NCBI RefSeq assembly: GCF_004011825.1
Contig: NZ_RKLO01000004.1
Location: forward strand, 240,783 to 304,782
Source of the DNA: Rhodococcus xishaensis
Lineage (GTDB): Bacteria; Actinomycetota; Actinomycetes; Mycobacteriales; Mycobacteriaceae
Length of the DNA stretch: 64,000 nucleotides
Direction of reading: 5' to 3'
The translations under genes and the position numbers were made by a program. Under the pieces are notes generated by a model. It made no database searches. It was not told where the DNA came from and saw only the letters and a program-made list of their open reading frames with translations. Of this stretch, positions 1-8,228 are shown one piece after another; within the stretch, counting starts at the first letter, position 1, and each line of letters starts with the position of its first letter.

Positions 1-99
1 TCCGACGACGGCGACGGCGACGACGGCGGCATCTCGAACGGCAGCCTGGCTCTCGCAGGTCTCGCGCTCGGCAGCCTCGCGTTCGGCATCCTGAGCTAG
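1..99 (+). CDS. C-terminal end of an unidentified protein (partial)
   Basis: Frame 1 is open from the window edge to a TAG at 97-99. It encodes 32 residues: an Asp/Gly-rich run (DDGDGDDGG) followed by an Ala/Leu/Gly-rich hydrophobic tail (LALAGLALGSLAFGILS). Such an ending fits a secreted or membrane-associated protein, but too little is present to name it. A strong hairpin follows 15 nt after the stop, which supports this being a true gene end. Confidence 0.55.
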   Translation, partial: SDDGDGDDGGISNGSLALAGLALGSLAFGILS

Positions 100-113
100 C
101 TGACCCCAAGACA

Positions 114-145
114 CCGAAGGCCCCGCCGCTTGGCGGGGCCTTCGG
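114..145 (+). terminator. Rho-independent-type terminator hairpin
   Basis: A perfect 14-bp stem (CCGAAGGCCCCGCC, 114-127, against 132-145) closes a GCTT loop. It stands just after the stop at 99. The long GC stem without a clear U-tract is usual for high-GC actinobacteria. Confidence 0.75.
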
Positions 146-306
146 CCGTTCGATCGGACTTCCATTCGTTCGGGGCACGGAACCTCCGACCGCCGTTGTC
201 CGGCAGTTCATCCGGATGTCACCAGAACTCCGTTCCCGACTTCTACGGTGCGTGCGTTGCCGGCAACCTACCGCCGGTATCCGTACTCGACCTCGGGAGT
301 CCAACG

Positions 307-2400
307 GTGAACCTGAAACCCCTCGCGTTGTTCGTCAAGCACGACGGAATGTCGTCGCGTGCCACGATCACCTGCCAGTACAAGTGTGGAAATGCCTGTG
401 CCCACGATGTTCCCAACACCTCGGATGGGGAGTACTTCGGCGACATCGTTCGTGCCGCCGTCTCACGTCGCGGCGTCCTGCGTGGGGGAGCGGCGACGGT
501 TCTCGCTGTCGGTGCGGGCGCTGTCCTGCCCGGTAACGCTGCAGCCGCGCCGGGCTGGCTCGACTTCGGATCGCTCGGTACAGGTTCCGCTTCCGGATCG
601 CTCTCGGAACCGCCGGTCCCGGGCACTGTCTTCGCACCCGTGGCGCCCAACGAGGAGGACGCCGTCGTCGTTTCCGACGGATACGAGCAGGCTGTGGTGA
701 TCCGTTGGGGTGATCCGATCTTCGACGACGCCCCGGCGTTCGAGTTCGACAACCAGACCGCCGAGGCCGCCGTAAAGCAGTTCGGGTTCAACAACGACTT
801 CGCGGGCCTGCTCCCGATCCCGGGTCAGCCGAACGCCTACCTGCTGGTGGTCAACCACGAGTACACCACTGAGCCGTCGATGTTCCGTGGCTACAACGCC
901 GAGAACCCCACCGAGGAGCAGGTGCGCATCGGCTGGGCCAACCACGGCCTGTCCGTCGTCCAGGTACAGGGCGAAACGGGCTCCGGCAGGCTGACGCCAC
1001 AGTTCGGTCAGTACAACCGACGCATCACCGCACTCACCGAGTTCGTCATCACCGGTCCCGCCGCGGGCAGTGCACTGCTGAAGACGTCGTCCGATCCCAC
1101 CGGTACCCGGGTGAAGGGCACACTCAACAATTGCGCTGGGGGTGTAACACCCTGGGGCACAGTGCTTTCTGGTGAGGAGAACTTCAACCAGTACTTCGCC
1201 AACGGCGCACAGGTGGCCGATCCGACTACCTCGGCCCGTCTCGAGCGCTACGGCATCAGCGGCAACGCATCGCGCCGGAAGTGGGAGTGGTTCGATTACC
1301 GTTTCGACGTCGCGGCCGAGCCCAATGAGGTGAATCGCTTCGGCTGGGTCGTCGAGGTCGATCCGTGGGACCCGGAGTCCACGCCGGTCAAGCACACCGC
1401 CCTCGGACGCTTCAAGCACGAGGCGGCGACCATCCACGTCACCGACGACGGCACTGTCGTGGCGTATTCCGGCGACGACGAGCGCTTCGACTACATGTAC
1501 AAGTTCGTGTCGTCCCGCAAGATGCAGCCCGGCCACAGCCGAGCAGCGATGCGGCACAACATGACCCTGCTCGACGCCGGCACCCTGTACGTCGCGAAGC
1601 TCAGCGGAAACGAACCCGACGCCATCGACGGCTCGGGAACGCTCCCGCCATCGGGCGTGTTCGCCGGGACGGGGCAGTGGATTCCTTTGCTGCGCACCGG
1701 CGAGGACGGCAGTGGCGAGTCGCTGGTCGACGGGATGACCGCCGACGAGGTCGCGGTGTTCACGCGTCTGGCGGGGGACAAGGTGGGTGCCACCAAGATG
1801 GACCGCCCCGAGGATTTCGAGCCCAACCCGCGCACCGGCAAGGTGTACGTCGCGCTCACGAACAACTCGAAGCGCGGGGCCTCGGGCCGGCCGCCGGCCG
1901 ACTCCGCGAACCCGCGCAACAACAACAAGAACGGCCAAGTCCTCGAGATCGACGACCAGCACGCCGGCACGTCGTTCACGTGGAATCTGCTGCTGGTGTG
2001 CGGTGACCCCGCCACCGCCGACACCTACTTCGGCGGTTTCGACAAGTCGCAGGTCAGCCCCATCTCGTGCCCGGACAACCTGGCGTTCGATCCGTACGGC
2101 AACCTGTGGATCTCCACCGACGGCAACGCCCTGAAGTCCAACGACGGCCTGTTCTCCGTCGTGCTCGAGGGGGAGCGTCGCGGCGAGACGAAGCAGTTCC
2201 TCACGGTGCCGGTCGGCGCCGAGACGTGCGGCCCGATCATCGACGACAAGCGCGTCGTCGTCTGCGTCCAGCACCCCGGCGAGACCGACGATGGGAGCAT
2301 CGACTCGCCGTCGTCGCACTGGCCTGACGGCGGTAGCGCTCAGCCGCGGCCATCCGTCGTTGCGGTGTGGAAGTCCGGTGGGGGTCAGATCGGGCTGTGA
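307..2400 (+). CDS. PhoX family (DUF839) phosphatase, Tat-exported
   Basis: About 697 residues. The middle and C-terminal parts read as a PhoX/DUF839 protein, a family of Ca/Fe-dependent secreted phosphatases with a beta-propeller fold. Recognisable segments are HEYTTEPSMF, GGVTPWGTVLSGEENFN, RFKHEAATI, RPEDFEPNPRTGKVYVALTNN and SCPDNLAFDPYGNLWISTDGN. A twin-arginine motif (SRRGVLRGG) near residues 53-61 precedes a hydrophobic Ala/Gly-rich stretch and an AAAA cleavage region, so Tat export is likely. The GTG at 307 was chosen because GGGAG stands a few bases upstream and family members begin with a short NLKPL-like leader before the conserved MSSRATITCQYKCGNAC segment. The ATG at 349 is the alternative. 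A longer upstream reading from 130 overlaps the terminator and is unlikely. It is probably monocistronic. Confidence 0.88.
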   Translation: MNLKPLALFVKHDGMSSRATITCQYKCGNACAHDVPNTSDGEYFGDIVRAAVSRRGVLRGGAATVLAVGAGAVLPGNAAAAPGWLDFGSLGTGSASGSLSEPPVPGTVFAPVAPNEEDAVVVSDGYEQAVVIRWGDPIFDDAPAFEFDNQTAEAAVKQFGFNNDFAGLLPIPGQPNAYLLVVNHEYTTEPSMFRGYNAENPTEEQVRIGWANHGLSVVQVQGETGSGRLTPQFGQYNRRITALTEFVITGPAAGSALLKTSSDPTGTRVKGTLNNCAGGVTPWGTVLSGEENFNQYFANGAQVADPTTSARLERYGISGNASRRKWEWFDYRFDVAAEPNEVNRFGWVVEVDPWDPESTPVKHTALGRFKHEAATIHVTDDGTVVAYSGDDERFDYMYKFVSSRKMQPGHSRAAMRHNMTLLDAGTLYVAKLSGNEPDAIDGSGTLPPSGVFAGTGQWIPLLRTGEDGSGESLVDGMTADEVAVFTRLAGDKVGATKMDRPEDFEPNPRTGKVYVALTNNSKRGASGRPPADSANPRNNNKNGQVLEIDDQHAGTSFTWNLLLVCGDPATADTYFGGFDKSQVSPISCPDNLAFDPYGNLWISTDGNALKSNDGLFSVVLEGERRGETKQFLTVPVGAETCGPIIDDKRVVVCVQHPGETDDGSIDSPSSHWPDGGSAQPRPSVVAVWKSGGGQIGL

Positions 2401-2423
2401 CGTCCGAGAAGCCCCCAATGGCT

Positions 2424-2455
2424 GATGGGGTGGGAGTCGCGTCTCCCACCCCATC
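2424..2455. terminator. Bidirectional terminator between convergent genes
   Basis: A perfect 13-bp inverted repeat (GATGGGGTGGGAG, 2424-2436, against 2443-2455) with a 6-nt loop. It lies between the PhoX-type gene (+) and the SDR gene (-), so it can serve both. Confidence 0.75.
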
Positions 2456-2479
2456 CCTGTGTCGTATCTCCGTGTCGGG

Positions 2480-3271
2480 CTACGCCTGCTCGGCCGCGTG
2501 CGCACCGACGAAGTCGGCGATGGAGGGGTTGCGGCGGAGGGTTTGCCCGCCACTCACGTGCAGAACCTGACCGGTGACGAAGCTCGATTCGTCACCGGCC
2601 AACCACGCCGCCGCATTCGCGACGTCCTCGGAGACACCGACCCGTCCGAGCGGGATCTCACGAAGATAGAGAGACCGGATCGGCGGGTAGTTCAGCCCGC
2701 CCGCCGACATCGGGGCGTCCGCGACGCCGCCGGGTGCGATGGAGTTCGCCCGGATTCCGCGGTGCCCGTACTCGTTGGCGATGCAACGGATGACGTGGTC
2801 GATTCCCGCCTTGGTCCCCATGTATGCGGCGTGGTTCTCGAACATGATCGACGCGGTGACCGACGAGATCTGGATGATGGACCCGCCGTCCGTCATGTTC
2901 CGCACCAGGCGCTGGAAGAACTGGAACGGTCCGACGAATTGGGTAGCCGCCATCCTCTCGAGGTCGTCCTTCGACGTCTCCTCGAAGGGTGCGAGCAGCC
3001 CCCACCCCGTCGCGTTGACGCCCACGTCGATGCGTCCGAACAGGTCTCGCGCAGTGGCGACGAGCGAATCGAGATCCTGCTCCGAGGTGATGTCGCACTG
3101 GTGCCACTGGGCGCCGATCTCTTCGGCCACCGACACGAGCGCGTCCTTGCGCCGTCCGGCGATCAACACCGCGGCGCCGTCGTCGACGAAGCGGCGGGCG
3201 ATGGCGTGTCCCATGTTGCCCGGTGTCACACCGAGGACGATGGCGGTCTTGCTGCTCAATTGGTTTGTCAT
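2480..3271 (-). CDS. SDR family NAD(P)-dependent oxidoreductase
   Basis: 263 residues, the usual length of a classical short-chain dehydrogenase. The N-terminal nucleotide-binding segment (AIVLGVTPGNMGHAIA) replaces the common TGxxxGxG with a GVTPGNMG form. The catalytic Ser lies in QISSVTAS and the YxxxK motif is in AAYMGTKAG. The C-terminal GQVLHVSGGQTL is the typical cofactor-side ending. The substrate cannot be told from the sequence. It stands alone between convergent and co-directional neighbours, with a gap of 47 nt to the GH25 gene downstream on the same strand, so co-transcription with it is possible. Confidence 0.85.
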   Translation of the reverse strand: MTNQLSSKTAIVLGVTPGNMGHAIARRFVDDGAAVLIAGRRKDALVSVAEEIGAQWHQCDITSEQDLDSLVATARDLFGRIDVGVNATGWGLLAPFEETSKDDLERMAATQFVGPFQFFQRLVRNMTDGGSIIQISSVTASIMFENHAAYMGTKAGIDHVIRCIANEYGHRGIRANSIAPGGVADAPMSAGGLNYPPIRSLYLREIPLGRVGVSEDVANAAAWLAGDESSFVTGQVLHVSGGQTLRRNPSIADFVGAHAAEQA

Positions 3272-3318
3272 GCCGTCGACTGTTCCCGATTGATGGGCCG
3301 CAACGCCAGACCGAGTCG

Positions 3319-4050
3319 TCAGCTGCCGAAGAAGTTGTTTGCGTACGCGTCGAGGTCACCCATCGCGCCGCTGTAGACGTTCAGGTCGACATTGGCGGCG
3401 ACTCCCGGGATACGGCCGCTGTCGGTGTACTGCCAGAACGCCCAGTTCGTCCATCCACCAGGCAGCGGGCCAGGAGCGTTTCCACCGTTGTAGTCCGCGA
3501 TCCACAGCGGGTAGTTCGAGAACTCGGTGGTGTTGGCCATCGCGGTGCGCCAGAAGTAGGGATACGTGTAGATGATCGGTGTACGGCCCGTGAGGAGCTG
3601 GACCGTGTTGAGGTAGCGGCGGGTCCAGTCGATCAACTGCTGCGGCGCCAGGCCACCGGTGGTCTCGATGTCGAGCACGGGCGGCAGCCCGCCCAGCTGG
3701 TTGACCGCCAGTGCGTTGGCCGCAAAGAAGGCCGCCTGCGCCTCGGGGGATGTCGACGGGTCGGCGTAGTGGTAGGCACCACGCGCGACGCCGGCGATGC
3801 GCATCGCGAACGAATCCTGCGCGAAGTACGGGTTCGTGTAGTACAGGCCCTCGGTGGCCTTGACCAACCCGAACTCGTATCCGGCCGCGCGCACCTGGCC
3901 CCAGTTGATCGGCGCACCGCCCGGGTGCTGCCAGGAGGCCACATCGACACCCGGGCTGGCCGTAGCGACCGCGGGAGCCGTCAACGTCAGTGCCCCAGCC
4001 AGGAGAAGTGCAGCGGCACGTGGTATAGAGCGATGGAGGTTGCTCGGCAT
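3319..4050 (-). CDS. Secreted GH25-family lysozyme/muramidase
   Basis: 243 residues. A Sec signal peptide (RAAALLLAGALTLTAPAVATA) spans about residues 10-31. The mature part is a GH25 (1,4-beta-N-acetylmuramidase) barrel: GVDVASWQHP near the N-terminus carries the first catalytic-site Asp, GLVKATEGLYYTNPYF and ARGAYHYADPSTSPEAQA are family blocks, and PVLDIETTGG carries the DxE pair. WAFWQYTDSGRIPG is the usual C-terminal block. It should cleave glycan strands of peptidoglycan outside the membrane. No separate wall-binding domain is visible. Short direct repeats lie directly upstream. Confidence 0.9.
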   Translation of the reverse strand: MPSNLHRSIPRAAALLLAGALTLTAPAVATASPGVDVASWQHPGGAPINWGQVRAAGYEFGLVKATEGLYYTNPYFAQDSFAMRIAGVARGAYHYADPSTSPEAQAAFFAANALAVNQLGGLPPVLDIETTGGLAPQQLIDWTRRYLNTVQLLTGRTPIIYTYPYFWRTAMANTTEFSNYPLWIADYNGGNAPGPLPGGWTNWAFWQYTDSGRIPGVAANVDLNVYSGAMGDLDAYANNFFGS

Positions 4051-4120
4051 TGCCGAAGACTAGACGACGCAAATACCGAACGAGCGGATTTCGAGCGGAA
4101 TTCAGAATTGTGCCAGCAAG

Positions 4121-4185
4121 TTCTCAGCATTCCCAAATAGTTCTCAGCATTCTCAAAACCGGGTAATTGTTTTAAACCGGGTGAT
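4121..4185. repeat. Two nested pairs of short direct repeats upstream of the GH25 gene
   Basis: TTCTCAGCATTCCCAAA (4121-4137) recurs with one change at 4141-4157, a 20-bp period. It is followed by AAACCGGGTAAT/AAACCGGGTGAT copies starting near 4156 and 4174, an 18-bp period. The stretch is AT-rich against its surroundings. It lies between the end of the glucosylglycerate hydrolase gene and the GH25 promoter region, so it could be a regulator-binding array or a slippage product. Confidence 0.6.
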
Positions 4186-4201
4186 CTTTCTAAATCGCAT
4201 G

Positions 4202-5539
4202 CTAACCGAGCCAGTCCAGTACCGCGGCCGCCGTCCAGGACTGCTGCATGCTCCCGAGCGGATCCCCGGTGAACGGTTCGTAGTACTCAGCGAAAGTCCC
4301 GTCCGCGGCCTGCCGCAACCCCTCCGCGCGCAGCATCGACGACCGTTCCGCCCACCCGCGCCGCGCGAATGCCCACGAGAACAGCCACGTCATCACCGGC
4401 CAAACCGGGCCACGCCAGTACTCGCGGGGACGGAAGTCGGCGGAAACCGGCGATGTGGACGGCGGAACCGCATACCGCAGGTCGGGATGGGTACAGAACT
4501 TCGGGCCCTCGAACGTGCGCAACAGCGCCCGCTCCGTGTTCCGGTCCAACCCGCCACACAGCAGGGGCGCGAACATCGCGATCGTCTCGGTCTCGATCCA
4601 CCGCCCACCGCGCACATCGAAATCACGTGCAGTCCCGTTCCGCTCGTCCGTCGTCATGACGACACCCGCCCGGAATCGGTCTGCCCAACAGTGCAGTTCG
4701 CGCACATCGGCATGTGGGCGCGAGTGTTCCTCGCCGATCACCGCGAGCACATCGCACGCAAGTGCGAAGATCGCGCTGACGAAGACGTCCTCGACCGCGA
4801 AGCTCATCTTGTCGGCCAGCGCCTCGTCGTCGTAGTTGACGCTCGCCATCTCCTCGAGTAGCCACAGGTACCGGTCGTACTCGCCGTCGGTGGGACGTTG
4901 CGCGGTGTCGGTGACGACCGAAACGTCCTCGCGGCGGTAAGGCGGCACCGGACCCGGAATCACGTTGGCATACACGGCATCCCATCGGGGTGAGTTGTCC
5001 ATACCGGATTCCCACCCGTGATAGATCGTGATGCGCCCGTTCCCGTCCCGGTCCCGCGCGTGCGCGAGCCAGCGGTGCCAACGCATGAGGTCGGCCCAGC
5101 GACGGTCGAGGAACTCCTCGGCGACCGCCCGGGTGCTGCGCCCGTGCCGGCGGGCGTGGTCCAGGATTCGCTGCACCGCGATCGCGTGCACCGGTGGCTG
5201 AGTGATGCCCGATGTGTCGACGTCGACCGGCGCGTGGGCGGCCAGCTCCCGAGACCTCCAGCGGCTCGGACCCGGGAAGTACCCGTCGCCGCCGTTCGCG
5301 AAGACGATGTGCGGAATCATCCCGTTGTCCCACTGCGCCGAGAGCAGCGTGTCGAGCTCGGTGACCGCGCGTTCGACGCTCAGGGGCGCCAACCCGACGG
5401 CGACGAACGCCGCATCCCAGCTCCACATGTGTGGATAAAGGCGGGGCGCGGCCGTGGTCATCGTCCCCAGGTCGTTGCCGCGTAGCAGGTACGCGGCACG
5501 CGCCGCGAGCTGGGTCGGCGTGAATCCGGGGTCGATCAT
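4202..5539 (-). CDS. ggh: Glucosylglycerate hydrolase (GH63)
   Basis: 445 residues, matching mycobacterial-type glucosylglycerate hydrolases, which release glucose from glucosylglycerate, a compatible solute that accumulates under nitrogen limitation. Diagnostic blocks: HMWSWDAAFVAVG with Asp42, GWESGMDNSPRWD with Asp181, YWRGPVWPVMTWL, and EYYEPFTGDPLGSMQQSWTAA near the C-terminus with a Glu at about 418. The three acidic residues fall where the family's catalytic and binding acids lie. No signal peptide, so it acts in the cytoplasm. It starts 16 nt after the PHP gene and probably shares its transcript. Confidence 0.9.
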   Translation of the reverse strand: MIDPGFTPTQLAARAAYLLRGNDLGTMTTAAPRLYPHMWSWDAAFVAVGLAPLSVERAVTELDTLLSAQWDNGMIPHIVFANGGDGYFPGPSRWRSRELAAHAPVDVDTSGITQPPVHAIAVQRILDHARRHGRSTRAVAEEFLDRRWADLMRWHRWLAHARDRDGNGRITIYHGWESGMDNSPRWDAVYANVIPGPVPPYRREDVSVVTDTAQRPTDGEYDRYLWLLEEMASVNYDDEALADKMSFAVEDVFVSAIFALACDVLAVIGEEHSRPHADVRELHCWADRFRAGVVMTTDERNGTARDFDVRGGRWIETETIAMFAPLLCGGLDRNTERALLRTFEGPKFCTHPDLRYAVPPSTSPVSADFRPREYWRGPVWPVMTWLFSWAFARRGWAERSSMLRAEGLRQAADGTFAEYYEPFTGDPLGSMQQSWTAAAVLDWLG

Positions 5540-5555
5540 CGTCCTATTCTGCGAC

Positions 5556-6581
5556 TCACCCGGCGAACGCGCGTGTAAAGGCGAGCAGATCGTCGACCGG
5601 CCACGTGTTGACCACCCGGTCCACGTCGACTCCGCATCGGATCGCGCGTTCGCAGCCGAGCCCCTGCCATGCGAGCTGGCCGGGCGCGTGCGCGTCGGTG
5701 TCGATCGCGAACAGACACCCGACGTCGACTGCCAGATCGATCAGCCGACTGGGCGGATCCCGCCGTTCGGGTCGGCAGTTGATCTCGATCGCCACATCGT
5801 GGTCCCGGCAGGCCTGGAAGACCCGCTCGGCGTCGAACTTCGACTCTGGGCGGGTGCCGCGCTTCCCCTCGACGAGGCGGCCGGTGCAGTGACCGAGCAC
5901 GTTCACCCGCGGATCTCGGACGGCACCGAGCATCCGACTGGTCATCTCGCCCCGATCCGCTCGCAGATGCGAGTGGACGCTCGCCACCACCACGTCCAGT
6001 TCGTCCAGCAGACCCGAATCCTGGTCCAGCGCACCGTCGTCGAGGATGTCGACCTCGATGCCGGTGAGAATGCGCAGCGGTGCCATCTCGAGGTTCAGGT
6101 CGTGCACCACCGCAAGCTGGTCCCGCAGACGCTCCGCGGACAGCCCGTTCGCGACCGTGAGCCTGGGGGAGTGGTCGGTGAGCGCGCAGTACTCGTGGCC
6201 GAGCGCGGCAGCAGTGTGCATCATCTCGTCGATTGGACTGCCGCCGTCGGACCAGTCCGAGTGCACGTGCAGGTCCCCGCGCAGCGCCGGTTGCAGCGTG
6301 CCGCCGTACCCGATCGGCTGTGCCGCATCGCGCAGTTCCAATAGGTATTCGGGTACGTCTCCGGCCATGGCCTGCTCGACGATCGCCGCGGTCTTCGCAC
6401 CCAGACCCGGAAGAGCGGTCCAGCCGCCGGTACGTTGACGCGACAGGCGCTGTTCGGCGGTCAGTCCCGCCACGACGTCCGCGGCGCGGCGGTAGGCGCG
6501 CACCCGATATGTGTCGGCCCGACCGCGCTCGAGCCAGAACGCGACCTCCCGCAGTGCCTCGACCGGCCCCGGATTCGCCAT
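5556..6581 (-). CDS. PHP-domain protein with helix-hairpin-helix N-terminus (PolX-like)
   Basis: 341 residues. A short N-terminal Pol-beta-like part contains a helix-hairpin-helix (ALPGLGAKTAAIVEQAM, about 56-72). From about residue 100 a PHP metal-dependent phosphoesterase domain follows: LRGDLHVHSDWSDGG, ALTDHSPRL, GIEVDIL, VASVHSHL, NVLGHCTGR, AIEINCRPE and AIDTDAHAPGQL, which keep the His/Asp/Glu metal ligands. The layout resembles the C-terminal part of family X polymerases without the nucleotidyl-transfer core, so a DNA 3'-end or phosphoesterase role is plausible but unproven. It lies 36 nt downstream of ohr. Confidence 0.85.
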   Translation of the reverse strand: MANPGPVEALREVAFWLERGRADTYRVRAYRRAADVVAGLTAEQRLSRQRTGGWTALPGLGAKTAAIVEQAMAGDVPEYLLELRDAAQPIGYGGTLQPALRGDLHVHSDWSDGGSPIDEMMHTAAALGHEYCALTDHSPRLTVANGLSAERLRDQLAVVHDLNLEMAPLRILTGIEVDILDDGALDQDSGLLDELDVVVASVHSHLRADRGEMTSRMLGAVRDPRVNVLGHCTGRLVEGKRGTRPESKFDAERVFQACRDHDVAIEINCRPERRDPPSRLIDLAVDVGCLFAIDTDAHAPGQLAWQGLGCERAIRCGVDVDRVVNTWPVDDLLAFTRAFAG

Positions 6582-6617
6582 GTCTCCATGGTGCCTCCGG
6601 GGCCGGCGGGAACATCC

Positions 6618-7040
6618 CTATTCGTCTGTGACGGTCAGGGTGACCTCGATGTTGCCGCGCGTGGCGTTCGAGTACGGGCACACCTCGTGCGCCTTCTCGG
6701 TGAGCGCGAGGGCCTCGCCGCGTTCGAGGTGCGGCAACGAGACCTCCAACGTCACTGCCAGTCCGAAGCCCCCGGAATCGTTGGGGCCGATACCGACCCG
6801 TGCGCCGACCGCGGAATCGGTGGTGTCGGCGCCGGCCTGGCGGGCCACCAGCTGCAGCGCGGAATGGAAGCACGCTGCGTATCCGGCTGCGAACAGCTGC
6901 TCGGGGTTGGTGCCGTTGCCGCTGCCACCCATCTCCTTCGGGATCGCAAGATCCAGGTCGAGCCGTCCGTCGGACGTCGCGGCGCGGCCGTTGCGGCCCT
7001 CACCGGTTGCCAGTGCTTCGGCGGTGTAGAGGATGTTCAT
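6618..7040 (-). CDS. ohr: Organic hydroperoxide resistance protein Ohr
   Basis: 140 residues, the normal length. Ohr is a thiol peroxidase that reduces organic hydroperoxides using two cysteines. They are here as Cys57 in AACFHSAL and Cys121 in EVCPYSNATRGN, both family signatures. The N-terminal YTAEALATGEGRNG and the NPEQLFAAGYAACF block place it in the Ohr rather than the OsmC branch. Its ATG overlaps the stop of ohrR by 4 nt (ATGA), so the two are translationally coupled and share a promoter. Confidence 0.95.
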   Translation of the reverse strand: MNILYTAEALATGEGRNGRAATSDGRLDLDLAIPKEMGGSGNGTNPEQLFAAGYAACFHSALQLVARQAGADTTDSAVGARVGIGPNDSGGFGLAVTLEVSLPHLERGEALALTEKAHEVCPYSNATRGNIEVTLTVTDE

Positions 7041-7510
7041 GGTGCCTCTTCTCGATCGTCGTTCGATGGTGTGCCCGACTCGGCCGCGTGCATATTGCGA
7101 CCGATGTTCAGGAGGACGCCACGAAGGTCCTCCAGCTCTGGGGCAGCAAGCCCGGTGGCCCGCGCAAGGCGGGTCGGGATGTCGGAGGCCTGGGCACGCA
7201 TCGCGACACCCGACTCGGTGAGCCGGATAGTCACCCGCCGCTCGTCGGTGACTAGCCGCCGCTTCTCGATCAGCCCGGCAGCCTCGAGCCGCTTGAGCAG
7301 CGGTGACAGCGTGCCGGTGTCGAGTTCGAGCGCATCACAGATCTCCTGGACGCCGCGACCGTCCTTCTCCCACAGCACCAACATCACCAGGTACTGCGGG
7401 TAGGTGATGCCCAGCTCGGCGAGCAGAGTCCGATACACCGCGGTGGTGGCGCGCGACGCCGAGTACAGCGCGAAGCACACCTGCCGGTCCAGAGCGAGGT
7501 CGTCGGTCAC
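7037..7510 (-). CDS. ohrR: MarR-family organic peroxide sensor OhrR
   Basis: 157 residues from a GTG at 7510. It is a one-Cys-type OhrR: the reactive cysteine is in LDRQVCFALYSASR (Cys12), followed by the winged helix (VQEICDALELDTGTLSPLLKRLEAAGLIEK, then RRLVTDERRVTIRLT). Oxidation of that Cys by organic peroxide releases DNA in the family. The reading frame stays open far upstream of 7510, but that part is low-complexity Pro/Ser sequence antisense to the next gene, so the internal GTG is the believable start. It overlaps ohr by 4 nt and has palindromes just upstream that fit autoregulation. Confidence 0.92.
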   Translation of the reverse strand: MTDDLALDRQVCFALYSASRATTAVYRTLLAELGITYPQYLVMLVLWEKDGRGVQEICDALELDTGTLSPLLKRLEAAGLIEKRRLVTDERRVTIRLTESGVAMRAQASDIPTRLARATGLAAPELEDLRGVLLNIGRNMHAAESGTPSNDDREEAP

Positions 7511-7527
7511 GGCGACTAATGTAGACC

Positions 7528-7552
7528 ACAATTCTGTTGTGCACAATATTGT
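7528..7552. promoter_or_regulatory. Candidate OhrR operator (two AT-rich palindromes)
   Basis: ACAA-N5-TTGT (7528-7540) and the perfect palindrome ACAATATTGT (7543-7552) lie 18-42 bp upstream of the ohrR start, in an AT-rich patch of an otherwise GC-rich region. MarR/OhrR operators are AT-rich inverted repeats of this sort. The site could also touch the promoter of the divergent small-protein gene at 7641. Confidence 0.6.
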
Positions 7553-7640
7553 TCGACGCTTCTGGGTGTTTGGTGACAACCTGAGGATTTGATGACATCC
7601 TGATAAGGGACTGCCCACGACGAATCGAAAGGCAGGACCA

Positions 7641-7928
7641 ATGAGGCAGAAGTTCAGGAAGAGCGCCCGGGTGGTCGCGGTTGCCGCAGCCATAACCCTC
7701 GCGACCGGCCTCGGCAGTGCGGCCACCGCATCCGCCGCCGAGATCGAATCGACTCCCTCGGTGCCCAACACCCAACCCCAGCAGCGAAGTGGACCCGATC
7801 CCTTGCTGCTAGAGGAGGGGCTGCTACTCGAGCAGGCTCCGCTGCTAGGCGGGCTAGGCGGGTTCGGCGGAGGCGGGTTCGGGGCCGTGCCGTTCGGCGG
7901 AATGCCGTTCGGCGGATTCCTCTTGTAG
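7641..7928 (+). CDS. Small secreted protein, array member 1 (type B with Gly-rich tail)
   Basis: 95 residues. MRQKFRKSARVV followed by a hydrophobic Ala-rich core and TASAA is a clear Sec signal peptide of about 33 residues. The mature part begins with an ESTPSVPNTQPQQ segment, then PDPLLLEEGLLLEQAPLLGG, as in members 3 and 5, but adds a Gly/Phe tail (FGGGGFGAVPFGG) ending FLL. No Cys, no known domain. A good ribosome site (GAAAGGCAGG) precedes the ATG. Function unknown. It is the first of five tandem paralogues. Confidence 0.75.
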   Translation: MRQKFRKSARVVAVAAAITLATGLGSAATASAAEIESTPSVPNTQPQQRSGPDPLLLEEGLLLEQAPLLGGLGGFGGGGFGAVPFGGMPFGGFLL

Positions 7929-7990
7929 GCGAGGCGCGCGCCCGGGTGCAACACGCACCGGTCCATTGATCATCGGTCTACGCTGACGGC

Positions 7991-8158
7991 ATGACGCCTC
8001 AGCGGCCGACAACTCTTCTCACCGGTGGAAGCCGCAGCCCGGGCGCCGGCATCGCCCCTGAGCTCGCCTCCGACCACCAATTGATCCTCGTTGGACGCAG
8101 CGCCGAATCGCTCGAACCGATCGTGAGGGAATCGACCCCGTCGCGGACGCCGGACTGA
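7991..8158 (+). pseudogene. Truncated copy of the SDR 5' end (remnant 1, long type)
   Basis: An ATG-to-TGA frame of 55 codons matches the first about 48 residues of the intact SDR at 9933. It has LLTGGSRSPGAGIA against VTGGSRGLGAAIA, then HQLILVGRSAESLEPI. It then diverges (RESTPSRTPD) and stops. It carries the nucleotide-binding beta-alpha-beta only, so it cannot be an enzyme. The same GTTGATCATCGG-like leader as the intact gene precedes it. It marks an old duplication endpoint within the array. Confidence 0.8.
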
Positions 8159-8228
8159 ACAAACTGAACACGGGACTGCTGCCCAAGCTGACGACTCGAA
8201 GGCAGGGACGAATCGAAAGGCAGGGATC

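Noticed and set aside
463-2553. Long open frame (696 codons) on the minus strand opposite the PhoX-type gene
   Set aside because: Antisense to a well-supported gene; no family features; typical high-GC mirror frame.
7511-7966. N-terminal extension of OhrR by 150 codons
   Set aside because: It is antisense to array member 1 and low-complexity; OhrR homologues begin near the GTG at 7510.
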